Position numbers and translations under genes: made by a program
Assembly: GCF_020616155.1 (NCBI RefSeq)
Contig: NZ_CP085530.1
Coordinates: forward strand, 1,177,501-1,241,500
Length of the DNA stretch: 64,000 nt
From: Vogesella sp. XCS3
GTDB taxonomy: Bacteria > Pseudomonadota > Gammaproteobacteria > Burkholderiales > Chromobacteriaceae
Direction: 5' to 3'
Notes under the pieces: generated by a model
Told to the model about the DNA's origin: nothing
Seen by the model: the letters and a program-made list of their open reading frames with translations, nothing else
Database searches by the model: none
Shown: piece after piece, positions 1-8,301 of the stretch
Position numbering within the stretch: position 1 is the first letter of the stretch
Layout: every line of letters begins with the position of its first letter

Positions 1-1057
1 CCCCCTGCTCATTGACAGCCAGAATTTGCATCTGGGGGCTGACAACCAGCACACCATCGGCAGAGGCAGCAAAAAGCAGGCGGTAGCGCGACTCTGAATA
101 ATCGGCCGCGTCTAGCATGCGGTTGATTTCCTGCCCCAGCAGCACCAGCTCCTGCGGCCCGACCGGCTCGGTACGCAAGCTTGCCTCGCCTTTTCTTACC
201 CTGAGCACGAAATCGGTCAGCTGATGGATGCTACGCAACAGGTAGCGCACAAAAAGCCAGCCACAGGCCACAGCAAGCACCACGGCGGCAAGCATGCTCA
301 GCGTCAATGGCAAACTTTGCTGCTGTAAAAACTGGTGTACGGTAGCGTGCGGCATGGTCACCTCCACACGCCAGGGCGCATTCACCAGATCACGCGACAC
401 CAGCAGCTGGTCTTCTTCACGCCCGCCAGGCAAAGCCGATGCTTGCAATAACTGGCCACCAGCACTGTGCACACGCCAGGACACACTGGGTGGCAACCAG
501 GCGGGGGTGGCTGGCTTGACCAGGTGCTGCAAGTCCAGCGCCAGAACAACCTGACCTTGCAGCGTGCCCGCGGCATCACGCAAAGGATGTGACACCACCA
601 CTACGCGGCGCCGAGAAACAGGCGTCAGCATAGGCTCGCTTACCGCTATTGATTGCCTGGCCAGCAAATCTTTCAGTTCGGGCAAATGATGCGCACCCAT
701 ATGAACCACGCCCTCTACAGGCGTTGTAGAACATACGACTTGCCCGCTGGCTTTTAGCGTAACCATATTGCTGAAGCCATTGGCAGCCAGCAAAAACTGC
801 TGCATCGCCCCGACCGGACAACGAGCGTCGTCCAGCGAACGTGCCCAGTCCGTTTCTGCTAGTGCTGCCGCTACGCGGCGCCCCTGCAACAACTGGGCAT
901 CAAGCAGCTGTTGCTGCTGCAAAGCAAGAGAATCAAGCTGCTGCTCTACCGCTTCGTGCTGCGCTTTCCAGCCACTGTATACCAGCCAAAGCAGCGCCAG
1001 GACTACCGGGAAAAGCACTGCCAATAACGTTCGCAATATGTGCTGAGAGACCTTCAT
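1..1057 (-). CDS. Membrane sensor protein (Cache-like, HAMP, PAS), C-terminus beyond window
   Basis: An uninterrupted minus-strand frame runs from an ATG at 1057 off the left edge (352 codons visible). The start MKVSQHILRT is followed by a hydrophobic segment (about residues 10-28), then roughly 230 residues that resemble an extracytoplasmic Cache-type sensing domain, a second membrane segment (about 253-273), a HAMP-like linker (RYLLRSIHQLTDFVLRV) and the beginning of a PAS domain (RYRLLFAASADGVLVV). This is the architecture of a histidine kinase or diguanylate cyclase/phosphodiesterase sensor. The output domain is outside the window, so the activity cannot be named. GGGTAG lies just upstream of the ATG. 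It is convergent with nothing in the window and lies downstream of dctD in the same orientation, 200 bases away. Confidence 0.8.
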   Translation of the reverse strand, partial: MKVSQHILRTLLAVLFPVVLALLWLVYSGWKAQHEAVEQQLDSLALQQQQLLDAQLLQGRRVAAALAETDWARSLDDARCPVGAMQQFLLAANGFSNMVTLKASGQVVCSTTPVEGVVHMGAHHLPELKDLLARQSIAVSEPMLTPVSRRRVVVVSHPLRDAAGTLQGQVVLALDLQHLVKPATPAWLPPSVSWRVHSAGGQLLQASALPGGREEDQLLVSRDLVNAPWRVEVTMPHATVHQFLQQQSLPLTLSMLAAVVLAVACGWLFVRYLLRSIHQLTDFVLRVRKGEASLRTEPVGPQELVLLGQEINRMLDAADYSESRYRLLFAASADGVLVVSPQMQILAVNEQG

Positions 1058-1259
1058 CTACTACCCATCAATGCTGAATCGGATGGGTCAATTGTGACGT
1101 GGCCACACGGCACAGGCATGCAAACACAACCCAAATTGGGCGCTCATGCCTGGCCCGAATCTGCACGATGAAAAAGCAACTCAAAAACAAGACTGTCCGA
1201 TAAAACAGCGCGCCCGTCCAATAACACGGCGATGTCCAGAAAACGGTTATGCGCCCGGA
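1058..1259. other. Intergenic region between dctD and the partial sensor gene
   Basis: No gene seen. It should hold the dctD 3' end signals and the promoter of the sensor gene, but I see no convincing hairpin-plus-T terminator and no clear -35/-10 pair. Confidence 0.4.
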
Positions 1260-2588
1260 TTAGCTGCTCTGCAAACCGTATTTCTTTACCTTGTCGAACA
1301 GCGTGGTTTTCGGGGTACCCAGTGCCGCGCTGGCCTGGGTCATATTGCCGCCATGGCGGCGTAACGCTTCTACGATCAGGCTTTTCTCGTAGGCTTCCAC
1401 GGCGTCGGACAGGCTATGATTCACGCTTTCGCCGCCACTGCCCTTGAATACCGGCAAGCCCAGGGCAAAGCGCTCGGCCACGTTACGCAGCTCGCGCACA
1501 TTTCCTGGCCAGTCGTGCGCCATCAGCTGGCTCTGGGTTTTGCGATCCAGCCCGCTGGGTTCGCGGTCGAAGCGCAAGGCAGCTTGCTGCAAGAAGCAGT
1601 CGAACAGCAGCGGGATATCCTCGCGCCGCTCGCGCAGCGGTGGCAGCTCCAGCGTGACCACATTCAGGCGGTAGTAAAAATCGGAGCGGAACTTGCCCTG
1701 CTGCGACAACTCGTCTAAGTCGTCCTTGGTGGCGGCAATCAGGCGGCAATCCACCGCCACCGACTGGTTGCTACCCAGGCGCTCCAGCTTGTGCTCTTGC
1801 AACACACGCAGCAGTTTGATCTGCAGGTTGATGGGCATGGACTCGACTTCGTCCAGAAACAGCGTGCCCTTGTTGGCGTGCTCTATCTTGCCGATACGGC
1901 GCTTGCCGGCACCGGTAAAGGCATTGGCCTCGTGGCCGAAGATTTCGCTTTCGAACAGGTTTTCCGGCAGGCCGCCACAATTGATGGCCACGTACTGGTG
2001 GTCTTTGCGGCGGCTGAAATCGTGCAGGCAACTGGCCACCAGCTCTTTACCGGTACCGGTTTCGCCATTGATCAGCACGTTGGCCGAGGTGTCGGCCACG
2101 TTCAGCAGCAGCTCGCGCAGGCGGCGAATACCGTCGGAGCGGCCGATGATGCGCTGCTCCAGCGACTGGCGGCCATCGAGCTGGCGGCGCAGGCTGGCCA
2201 CCTCCAGTGTGAGGCGGCGCTGTGCCAGCGCGCGGCGCGCCACGTCTACCAGCTTTTCCGGCGAGAAAGGCTTTTCCACAAAGTCGTAAGCACCGTCTTT
2301 CATGGCCTGCACCGCCATGGCGACGTCACCGTGGCCGGTAATCAGCACCACCGGCAGCTGGCGGTCGGCCTGCAACAGCCGGTCCATTAGCGTGAGCCCG
2401 TCCATGCCGGGCAGGCGGATATCGCTGATGACAATGCCGGGCACCATGCCCGCTTCGATTTTCTGCAATGCCAGCTCGGCACTGGCGCAGCCGACTACCG
2501 GGATATCTTCCAGCAGCAGTGCCTGCTGACAGCCCAGCAATACGTGCGGGTCGTCCTCGACAAACAATACGGTCAGATCATCATGCAT
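1260..2588 (-). CDS. dctD: C4-dicarboxylate response regulator DctD (NtrC family)
   Basis: Sigma-54-dependent activator that, once phosphorylated by DctB, drives C4-dicarboxylate transport genes. Receiver domain at 1-120 with phospho-acceptor Asp near 56 (VISDIRLPGMDG). AAA+ domain near 150-380 with Walker A GETGTGKE and Walker B GTLFLDEVES. The C-terminal Fis-type helix-turn-helix ends NMTQASAALGTPKTTLFDKV. I place the start at MHDDLTVLFVEDD, so the gene overlaps the dctB stop by 8 bases; a longer upstream frame exists but begins inside dctB. Length (442 aa) fits the family. Odd: the sigma-54 contact loop, normally GAFTGA, reads NAFTGA here (residue 222). No dctP/Q/M transporter genes are in the window, so the target is inferred. 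Confidence 0.9.
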   Translation of the reverse strand: MHDDLTVLFVEDDPHVLLGCQQALLLEDIPVVGCASAELALQKIEAGMVPGIVISDIRLPGMDGLTLMDRLLQADRQLPVVLITGHGDVAMAVQAMKDGAYDFVEKPFSPEKLVDVARRALAQRRLTLEVASLRRQLDGRQSLEQRIIGRSDGIRRLRELLLNVADTSANVLINGETGTGKELVASCLHDFSRRKDHQYVAINCGGLPENLFESEIFGHEANAFTGAGKRRIGKIEHANKGTLFLDEVESMPINLQIKLLRVLQEHKLERLGSNQSVAVDCRLIAATKDDLDELSQQGKFRSDFYYRLNVVTLELPPLRERREDIPLLFDCFLQQAALRFDREPSGLDRKTQSQLMAHDWPGNVRELRNVAERFALGLPVFKGSGGESVNHSLSDAVEAYEKSLIVEALRRHGGNMTQASAALGTPKTTLFDKVKKYGLQSS

Positions 2589-4482
2589 GGTGAGCGTCCT
2601 CCCCTGCGTACAGGGGCAAGGTAAGGGTGAATTCGGCACCACCGCTGGCCGACGCGCCGGCCTTGAGCGCGCCGTCGGCCGCCGCTGCCAGGCTGGCCGA
2701 CAGTGTCAGGCCCAGGCCCAGGCCACGGTCTGCCGGCTTGGTGGTAAAAAACGGTTCGAACAAATGCTGCATGACGTGCTGCGGCAAGCCGCAACCGTTA
2801 TCGCTAACCGCCAGCGCGTAGCTGCTGCCTTCCTGGCGGCCGCGCAAAACGATGGTGGGCTCGGAACGGCCCTGTAGCGCATCCATGGCGTTGGCCAGCA
2901 GGTTTACCAGAATCTGCTCCAGCCGCGTCTGGTCAATCGCCAGCTCTACATCTTGCAGCTGGTTGATCACGGTGACCGGCTCGCGGCTCAGGCGCGGGTG
3001 CAGCAAAAACAGCGCGGCGTCTACGCCTGCGGCCAACCTGGCGCGCCCGCCCGCGTGCTCGGAACGGCGCGCAAAGGAGCGCAGCGAGGCGGTGATCTTG
3101 CCCATACGCTCTACCAGCTCGCCGATGGTCTGCAGGTTGGCCGCAGCGACATCGTGCGCGCCGCGCTGCAGGAACTTGACGGTATTGCCCGACAGGGTAC
3201 GCAGCGCCGCCAGCGGCTGGTTCAGCTCGTGGGCAATGCTGGTGGACATCTGGCCGATGACCGCCAGTTTACCGGCCTGGATCAGCTCGTTCTGGGTTTT
3301 GCGCAGGCTTTGCTCGGCCAGCTCGCGTTCGCGGATTTCGGCGCGCAGCCGGTCGTTACTGGCTTTCAGATCGGCGGTGCGTTCGGTAATCCGACGTTCC
3401 AGCTCGCTGTTGGCTTCTTCCAGCGCCTCGCGCGCGGCCAGCTTGGTAGCCAGCGCCTTGCGCCGCTCGTTCATGGCAATGATCAGCAAGGTAAGAAACG
3501 CCACGATAGCCGCCGACAGCATGGCATGCGTCAGCGCCGCGCTACGCACGTCGTTCAGCGGGCTGAGCATGGTGAGCTGCCAGCGCGTGTCGTTGAGCGT
3601 ACGCGATTGCATCAGGTAGCGGTGCACACGCAGCGGGTTGGCCGCATCGCCCACGCCCCACTGCTCGACGCCCGGCGACAGCGTCACGCGCTCTGCCAGG
3701 CTCAGGATGGGTAGCGGCGACCAGTGGTATTGCAGGCTGCGCGCCAGCTGCTCGCGCCGCTCGGCGCTGATGGGGTGCAGCGCACGCAGGTACCAGTCAG
3801 GGTTGGTAGACAGGATTACCACGCCGTTTTCGTCGGTAACCAGCGCGTTGGAATTGGCCTTGCGCCAGCCCTGCTCCAGCTGGCTTAGCCGCACCTTGGC
3901 CACCGCCACACCGATAATGCGGTCACCGATGCGCAAGGGGCTGGACAAGTAGTAGCCGGGCTCGCCGGACAGGCTGTCCAGGCCATAAAACTGGCCCTGC
4001 CCCCCCGCCATGGCCTCGACAAAATAGGGCCGCTGCGACATGTCTTCGCCCACCGAGCTATCGTTGCGCCGCCAGTTGCTGGCAGCCAGCACCCGCCCGC
4101 TGCCATCCAGCACAAACAGCGCCAGCGTGCCGCTGCGCGTGCTCATGCCGTCCAGGTACTCGTTAACCTCGCGCCGCAGCGTGGAAAAGTTATCGACCTC
4201 GGTACGGATGCCCGGGTTGTCCTGTTGCAGCAGCTGGCGCGTTGCCGTATGCAGGCCCAATAGCCGCGGTAGCCAGATATAGCGCTCGATCTCGCTTTCT
4301 ACCCCGCGCGCGTGCAGCTCCAGCTGGCGGTTACCGCTTTCGCGCAAGGCTTCGGTACCGGCACGAAAGGAAATGCGGTACGTCATCAGGCTGAACAGCA
4401 GCACCAATAGCAGCAGCACGCTGACCCACACCAGCGGTTTGCGTATTCGGGAGGTAATCATGTCGAGAAGTAGCCGGAACAT
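2581..4482 (-). CDS. dctB: C4-dicarboxylate sensor histidine kinase DctB
   Basis: Inner-membrane sensor kinase of 633 aa that detects external C4-dicarboxylates and phosphorylates DctD. Membrane helix at about 17-35, a periplasmic double-PDC/Cache region (about 40-315), a second helix near 320-340, a coiled-coil linker, then the kinase core. H-box SIAHELNQPLAALRTL holds the phospho-accepting His. The ATPase boxes are NLLANAMDAL (N), DNGCGL (G1), FEPFFTTK (F) and GLGLGLT (G2). It is translated ahead of dctD with an 8-base overlap, a typical coupled pair. The second Met (residue 9, 4458) is an alternative start; neither has a strong ribosome site. Two copies of the window-wide 12-mer repeat lie inside it (3134 and 3635). 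Confidence 0.9.
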   Translation of the reverse strand: MFRLLLDMITSRIRKPLVWVSVLLLLVLLFSLMTYRISFRAGTEALRESGNRQLELHARGVESEIERYIWLPRLLGLHTATRQLLQQDNPGIRTEVDNFSTLRREVNEYLDGMSTRSGTLALFVLDGSGRVLAASNWRRNDSSVGEDMSQRPYFVEAMAGGQGQFYGLDSLSGEPGYYLSSPLRIGDRIIGVAVAKVRLSQLEQGWRKANSNALVTDENGVVILSTNPDWYLRALHPISAERREQLARSLQYHWSPLPILSLAERVTLSPGVEQWGVGDAANPLRVHRYLMQSRTLNDTRWQLTMLSPLNDVRSAALTHAMLSAAIVAFLTLLIIAMNERRKALATKLAAREALEEANSELERRITERTADLKASNDRLRAEIRERELAEQSLRKTQNELIQAGKLAVIGQMSTSIAHELNQPLAALRTLSGNTVKFLQRGAHDVAAANLQTIGELVERMGKITASLRSFARRSEHAGGRARLAAGVDAALFLLHPRLSREPVTVINQLQDVELAIDQTRLEQILVNLLANAMDALQGRSEPTIVLRGRQEGSSYALAVSDNGCGLPQHVMQHLFEPFFTTKPADRGLGLGLTLSASLAAAADGALKAGASASGGAEFTLTLPLYAGEDAHHA

Positions 4483-4949
4483 GTGCAGAGATCCAAGCGT
4501 TCTATCACACCCTGCAGCCAGCGGCCAGATCGCGCAGTAAGGAAGGGAGAAGATGGGCCGTGAACCGCCCCGCAGCTGTCACCGCTGCGAGGCGGCCCGA
4601 CGACGTCCGGTCGTTGCCGGATTGTGGTTTTTGCTCTATCCCGAGGTGTTTTTATTGGCCGCATTCGGGTATCGGCTCTAGCCCTGTATAAGCAGATTGC
4701 AGGCCAGCTTTTATCGCACCAGTCACCTTATTAAAAAACAAAGACTTAACAAAACCAGCTCGCCCTTTACACGCCGGTTTGCCGTACAAAAACCCGCCTG
4801 GCGTTCGGAAAACCGACCAAATGCCAAGCCAATAAGCCTGACCCAAAGCAACACCGGCACACAATTACTTAGCCGCCGGTAGGGAAGTGAAGGTATTCTC
4901 ACAGCAACAAGCAAAATTCAAACAATTACGCTGGATGGAGCACTAGAAC
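4483..4949. other. 467-base divergent intergenic region between dctB and the chemoreceptor
   Basis: Must carry the divergent promoters of dctBD and the chemoreceptor gene. It contains a G+C-rich self-complementary stretch near 4565-4615 and a core 9-mer of the dispersed repeat (TTGGCCGCA, 4655-4663). The 3' half (4690-4940) is A+T richer. I see no riboswitch, tRNA or convincing coding frame. Confidence 0.4.
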
Positions 4950-6050
4950 ATGTTTGGCAATCGCAAGAAAATCGACGCCCTGCAAGCCCGCATTGACGAG
5001 CTGGACAAAGAAAAAGCCGCGCTGGCGCGCGAGCTGCAAGCCTGCCAGAGCGCTTATCAACAATGCCAGCAGGCACAGCAAGAAGAACAGGTTAACCAGT
5101 CCAAACGTGCGGTGTACCGCGAACCATTTGGCGAGTTCTGTGAAAGCACGGCCTCCATCCGCCAGTCGTTTGCTGCACTGGCCGAAATGATGGAAACCAA
5201 GTTTGCGCTGGCCACCGATGCCATTTCCAGCCTGCACCATACCCGTGGCGCGGTAGACACCCTGGCCGAGAGCTTTACCCGTATTGCCGATGCCCAGCAG
5301 CAAACCGCGCAGCAAATGGATACCCTCAGCAGCAAAACCGGGCAGATTCGCCAGTTTGTGCAACTGATCAAGGATGTAGCCGACCAAACCAACCTGCTGG
5401 CACTGAACGCTGCCATCGAAGCCGCACGCGCCGGCGAACAGGGCCGCGGCTTTGCCGTAGTAGCCGACGAAGTACGCAAGCTGGCCGAACGCACCAGCCA
5501 GGCTACCAACGAAATCGCCAGCCTGGTGACCGACGTGGAAACCGCGTCCAACAACACCAAGCAGCAAGTAGGTGAAGCCGCCGAACAGGCTGAAGGCTAC
5601 CGCAACACCGGCCTGGAAATCGCCACCGCCATCAAGAAGCTGGTCAGCGACAGCGAAGCCATGGCCAACGCCATTGCCAGCGGCACCAACACCAGCTTCA
5701 TGGAAGTGGTGAAGCTGGACCATATCGTGTTCAAGCTGGATATCTACAAGGCCTTTATCGGCTACCACACCCTGAACCCGGATCAGGTTTCCAGCCACCG
5801 CAACTGCCGCCTGGGCAAATGGTATTTCGAGGGCCGCGGCCACCACGAGTGCCGAGGCACCCACAGCTACACCCAGCTGGATGCCCCGCACGAACGCGTG
5901 CACGAACAAGGCCGCAAGGCACTACAGGCCTTCTACGCCGGCGACTTCAGCACCGCCACGCGTGCACTGCACGATATGGAGCGCGCATCGGTAGAAGTGA
6001 TGGACTTGCTCACGCAGATGGAAGTCATCCCCTGCCAGAATAAAGTCTGA
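4950..6050 (+). CDS. Soluble methyl-accepting chemotaxis protein with C-terminal CZB zinc domain
   Basis: Cytoplasmic chemoreceptor of 366 aa with no signal peptide or membrane helix. Residues 5-45 are a heptad-type coiled coil ([20 protein letters not shown]). The middle carries the conserved MCP signalling hairpin that docks CheA/CheW ([20 protein letters not shown], then [20 protein letters not shown]). The last 120 residues match the chemoreceptor zinc-binding fold: [21 protein letters not shown] and the HERVHEQG histidines. Similar short receptors (Helicobacter TlpD type) respond to oxidants or metals through the CZB zinc site, so energy, redox or zinc taxis is a reasonable inference. 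GGATGGAG precedes the ATG, and a hairpin terminator follows the stop. Confidence 0.92.
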   Translation: MFGNRKKIDALQARIDELDKEKAALARELQACQSAYQQCQQAQQEEQVNQSKRAVYREPFGEFCESTASIRQSFAALAEMMETKFALATDAISSLHHTRGAVDTLAESFTRIADAQQQTAQQMDTLSSKTGQIRQFVQLIKDVADQTNLLALNAAIEAARAGEQGRGFAVVADEVRKLAERTSQATNEIASLVTDVETASNNTKQQVGEAAEQAEGYRNTGLEIATAIKKLVSDSEAMANAIASGTNTSFMEVVKLDHIVFKLDIYKAFIGYHTLNPDQVSSHRNCRLGKWYFEGRGHHECRGTHSYTQLDAPHERVHEQGRKALQAFYAGDFSTATRALHDMERASVEVMDLLTQMEVIPCQNKV

Positions 6051-6068
6051 GCCTGTCACGCACAGCAC

Positions 6069-6099
6069 GCCCGGCAGCCCATGGCTAGCCGGGCTTTTT
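6069..6099 (+). terminator. Rho-independent terminator after the chemoreceptor
   Basis: Stem GCCCGGC (6069-6075) with GCCGGGC (6088-6094), then TTTTT. It lies 18 bases past the chemoreceptor stop. Confidence 0.8.
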
Positions 6100-6419
6100 C
6101 ATGCCGGCAATGGCTCGGCCAGTGGCAGCAGGCCATGATGCCGGCGCGCACGCTGGCACTGCGCCGAGCCCTCTTCTACCTGGTGGCACGGGCTGGGCCG
6201 CTGCGGGTAAATGGCACAGCTTACCTTGCGGCCAACCTCGCCTTGCAGTGCAGCACAACGAGGTGCGGCAGACCAGGTACCGCGCATGCAGCGGTGAAAA
6301 CTATCGACTTTTTCAGTCAGGTGTACCGGCACGCTGCCGCCGCCATCTTCGGCTTCGGCCCAGTAAAAAGACACACGAAACGTGGCGCAGCAGGCGCCGC
6401 AATCCAGACAGGCAGACAT
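6099..6419 (-). CDS. YkgJ-family cysteine cluster protein
   Basis: Small soluble protein (106 aa) starting MSACLDCGACCATFRVSFYW. The N-terminal CxxCxxCC cluster and later cysteines (FHRCMRG, RCAAL, SCAIYPQRPSPC) define the YkgJ/UPF0153 group. These are thought to bind zinc or an Fe-S cluster; no reaction is established. The gene stands alone, convergent with the chemoreceptor, and its stop abuts that gene's terminator. One reverse copy of the dispersed 12-mer lies in the coding region at 6227-6238. Confidence 0.8.
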   Translation of the reverse strand: MSACLDCGACCATFRVSFYWAEAEDGGGSVPVHLTEKVDSFHRCMRGTWSAAPRCAALQGEVGRKVSCAIYPQRPSPCHQVEEGSAQCQRARRHHGLLPLAEPLPA

Positions 6420-6590
6420 ACGCTAAGGGCTGTAACAGCAGCAAAATGATCGGACGATTATTTTTTTCGCCCGCCGCGGTCCGGTCAAGCCCCTTGTCAC
6501 ACGCTGTCACATAGCCGGTACAAAAGCGTAGCAGAGCAGCCGCACGCGCCGGCCTACACTGCCAGCATCAATTGCAACAAGGAAACCACC

Positions 6591-6941
6591 ATGCGCCACC
6601 TCCTCCCGCTAATCGCCCTGGCTCTGGGTAGCCTGAGCGTCCAGGCGCAAGCCAACGACCTGCACAGCGTTATCGTAGGCGCAGCCACCGGTGCGGCCGG
6701 CGCAGCCATCGGCCAAAGTGTTGGCGGCCGTGACGGTGCCATCATCGGTGGCGCTATCGGCGGTGCCACCGGCGCGGTCATCGCTGCCAAGAACAAACCG
6801 CAGACTGTGGTGGTACAGCAGCCAAGCCGCCCGGATTACCGCAGAACCGAATACCAGCCGCCACACGGCAAAGCCTGGGGCCACAAAAAGCACGGCCACA
6901 AGCATCGCGGCCCCGGCCACTACCGCGATCACGACGACTGA
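6591..6941 (+). CDS. Exported glycine-zipper protein with His/Lys-rich tail
   Basis: 116-aa protein of unknown function. A signal peptide (MRHLLPLIALALGSLSVQAQA) is followed by a glycine-zipper segment of small residues (about 26-66; GAATGAAGAAIGQSVGG, GGAIGGATGAVIAA), as in outer-membrane or surface-associated YMGG-type proteins. The tail is very basic and histidine-rich (GHKKHGHKHRGPGHYRDHDD), which could bind metal or polyanions. AAGGAA lies upstream of the ATG. It is monocistronic between its own promoter region (6420-6590) and a small terminator. Confidence 0.75.
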   Translation: MRHLLPLIALALGSLSVQAQANDLHSVIVGAATGAAGAAIGQSVGGRDGAIIGGAIGGATGAVIAAKNKPQTVVVQQPSRPDYRRTEYQPPHGKAWGHKKHGHKHRGPGHYRDHDD

Positions 6942-6978
6942 GCGCTATCCCGCCTGCGCTTGACACCCCCCTCAGCAG

Positions 6979-7006
6979 CCCGCACCATGCGGGTTGTTCT
7001 GTTTTA
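6979..7006 (+). terminator. Probable terminator after the glycine-zipper gene
   Basis: Short stem CCCGCA / TGCGGG (6979-6984 and 6988-6993) followed by the T-rich run TTGTTCTGTTTT. Confidence 0.55.
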
Positions 7007-7098
7007 TCGAATACCCGCCTACCCATGTGATGCCCTCCTGACACCGTACTGACTACTCGCCCCGATCGGGGTGCGGCTACGCTATTCAGGAAGACATC

Positions 7099-8256
7099 AT
7101 GTTCCCTATTTTCTGGCGCGCATTGTGCGCGCACGCCTGGCTGCGCCGTTTGTGCGCGGCACTACTGCTGAGCTCCATCGGCAGCGGCCTCTGTTTCATT
7201 GTCGTTTACACCGAATTACTGGCCCGACAGGCCGCCCCCGCCACCCTGGCGCTGAGCTTTGTGCTCTCCAGCGCACCCGGGCTACTGGGCAGCCTGCTGG
7301 GCGAGCGGCTATTGCGCCGTAGCGATTGCCGCTATGTGTTAATGCTCGGCGAACTAGCCGGGATGGCCGGCTTGCTAATGCTTTGGCAAGGGGTAGCCTC
7401 TTCCGCCACCGGCTGGCTTCAACTGGGTACGGCCATGGCTACGCTAGGCAGCGGCATGGCGCTGCCGGCACTGGCGCATTATGGCAAGGCAAGGTTGGCC
7501 GCACACGAGCTGCCCGCAGCCGCCTTGCTCGACACCCTCGCCTTTGCCTGCCACGTGGTCATGGGCGTCGGTGCTGGCGCCCTGCTGCACGGCTTGCTGG
7601 GCAACGCGTGGCTATTGCTCCTGGCTGCCAGCAGCTTTGGCGGGGCGGTGATACTGCTGGCACTCATCCCCGCACAAGCGCTAGCCCATCACATCGCCAT
7701 CCAGCCTTTGCCCGCCAGGCTGGACAACAGGCAGCGCCGTGCCTTGGCTATCTTGCCGGCGCTGGCTGCCGTGGGTGCGCCGGCCATGGCATTGTTACCG
7801 GCGCTGTTGCCGCCACATAGCCAGCAGGCGCAGCAGGTGCTGCCTCTGCTGTTTGCCCGCAGCCTTGGCCAGCTGTGCGGGCCGCTGCTGGTGAGCAGCC
7901 AGCAGCTGGGCCGGCACAACCGTGGCCTGATGCTGGGCTGCCTGGCCGGCTTTTCCGCCTGCTATCTGGCCATTGCCTGGCTGCCATGGCCAAGCCTGGC
8001 CTTGTTACTGGTGTTTGCTGCCCATGTGCTGTCGAATGTGGTGTTCAGCCTGGGCTGGCACGGCCTGCTGCAGACGTTCGACAAACAGCATACTGCCGCC
8101 GCCAGTGCGCGCAGCTACCGTAAGCAGGTGCTGGTCGCGGCTATCAGCAGCTTGCTGGCGGGCGGGCTGGCCAATCACATCGGCGCAGCCAGCGCCTTGC
8201 TGGTGTGCTGTGCGGCAGGCTGGCTACTGGCTGCCTGGCTCACGCGACAGGCATGA
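7099..8256 (+). CDS. MFS transporter, exporter-like
   Basis: Integral membrane protein of 385 aa with about 12 hydrophobic segments. These begin ALLLSSIGSGLCFIVVYTEL and continue with glycine/alanine-rich helices typical of the major facilitator superfamily; the cytoplasmic loop after helix 2 includes GERLLRRSDCR. Substrate cannot be deduced; distant drug or metabolite exporters are the closest guess. AGGAAG sits 8 bases before the ATG at 7099. It is monocistronic, ending in a bidirectional terminator shared with the aminotransferase that converges on it. Confidence 0.75.
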   Translation: MFPIFWRALCAHAWLRRLCAALLLSSIGSGLCFIVVYTELLARQAAPATLALSFVLSSAPGLLGSLLGERLLRRSDCRYVLMLGELAGMAGLLMLWQGVASSATGWLQLGTAMATLGSGMALPALAHYGKARLAAHELPAAALLDTLAFACHVVMGVGAGALLHGLLGNAWLLLLAASSFGGAVILLALIPAQALAHHIAIQPLPARLDNRQRRALAILPALAAVGAPAMALLPALLPPHSQQAQQVLPLLFARSLGQLCGPLLVSSQQLGRHNRGLMLGCLAGFSACYLAIAWLPWPSLALLLVFAAHVLSNVVFSLGWHGLLQTFDKQHTAAASARSYRKQVLVAAISSLLAGGLANHIGAASALLVCCAAGWLLAAWLTRQA

Positions 8257-8286
8257 AAAAGCCCCGCCAGCTGGCGGGGCTTTTTT
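8256..8286. terminator. Bidirectional terminator between MFS gene and tyrB
   Basis: Perfect 10-bp inverted repeat GCCCCGCCAG / CTGGCGGGGC (8261-8280), flanked by A5 and T6, so it can stop transcription from either side. Confidence 0.9.
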
Positions 8287-8301
8287 CGGCGGATCAAAGG
8301 C

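Noticed and set aside
4560..4640. G+C-rich self-complementary stretch considered as a riboswitch
   Set aside because: No conserved box of cobalamin, TPP, FMN, SAM or glycine riboswitches is present, and the downstream gene is a chemoreceptor far away.
4926..5909. 327-codon minus-strand frame opposite the chemoreceptor
   Set aside because: Antisense to a protein with the full MCP signature; no features of its own.
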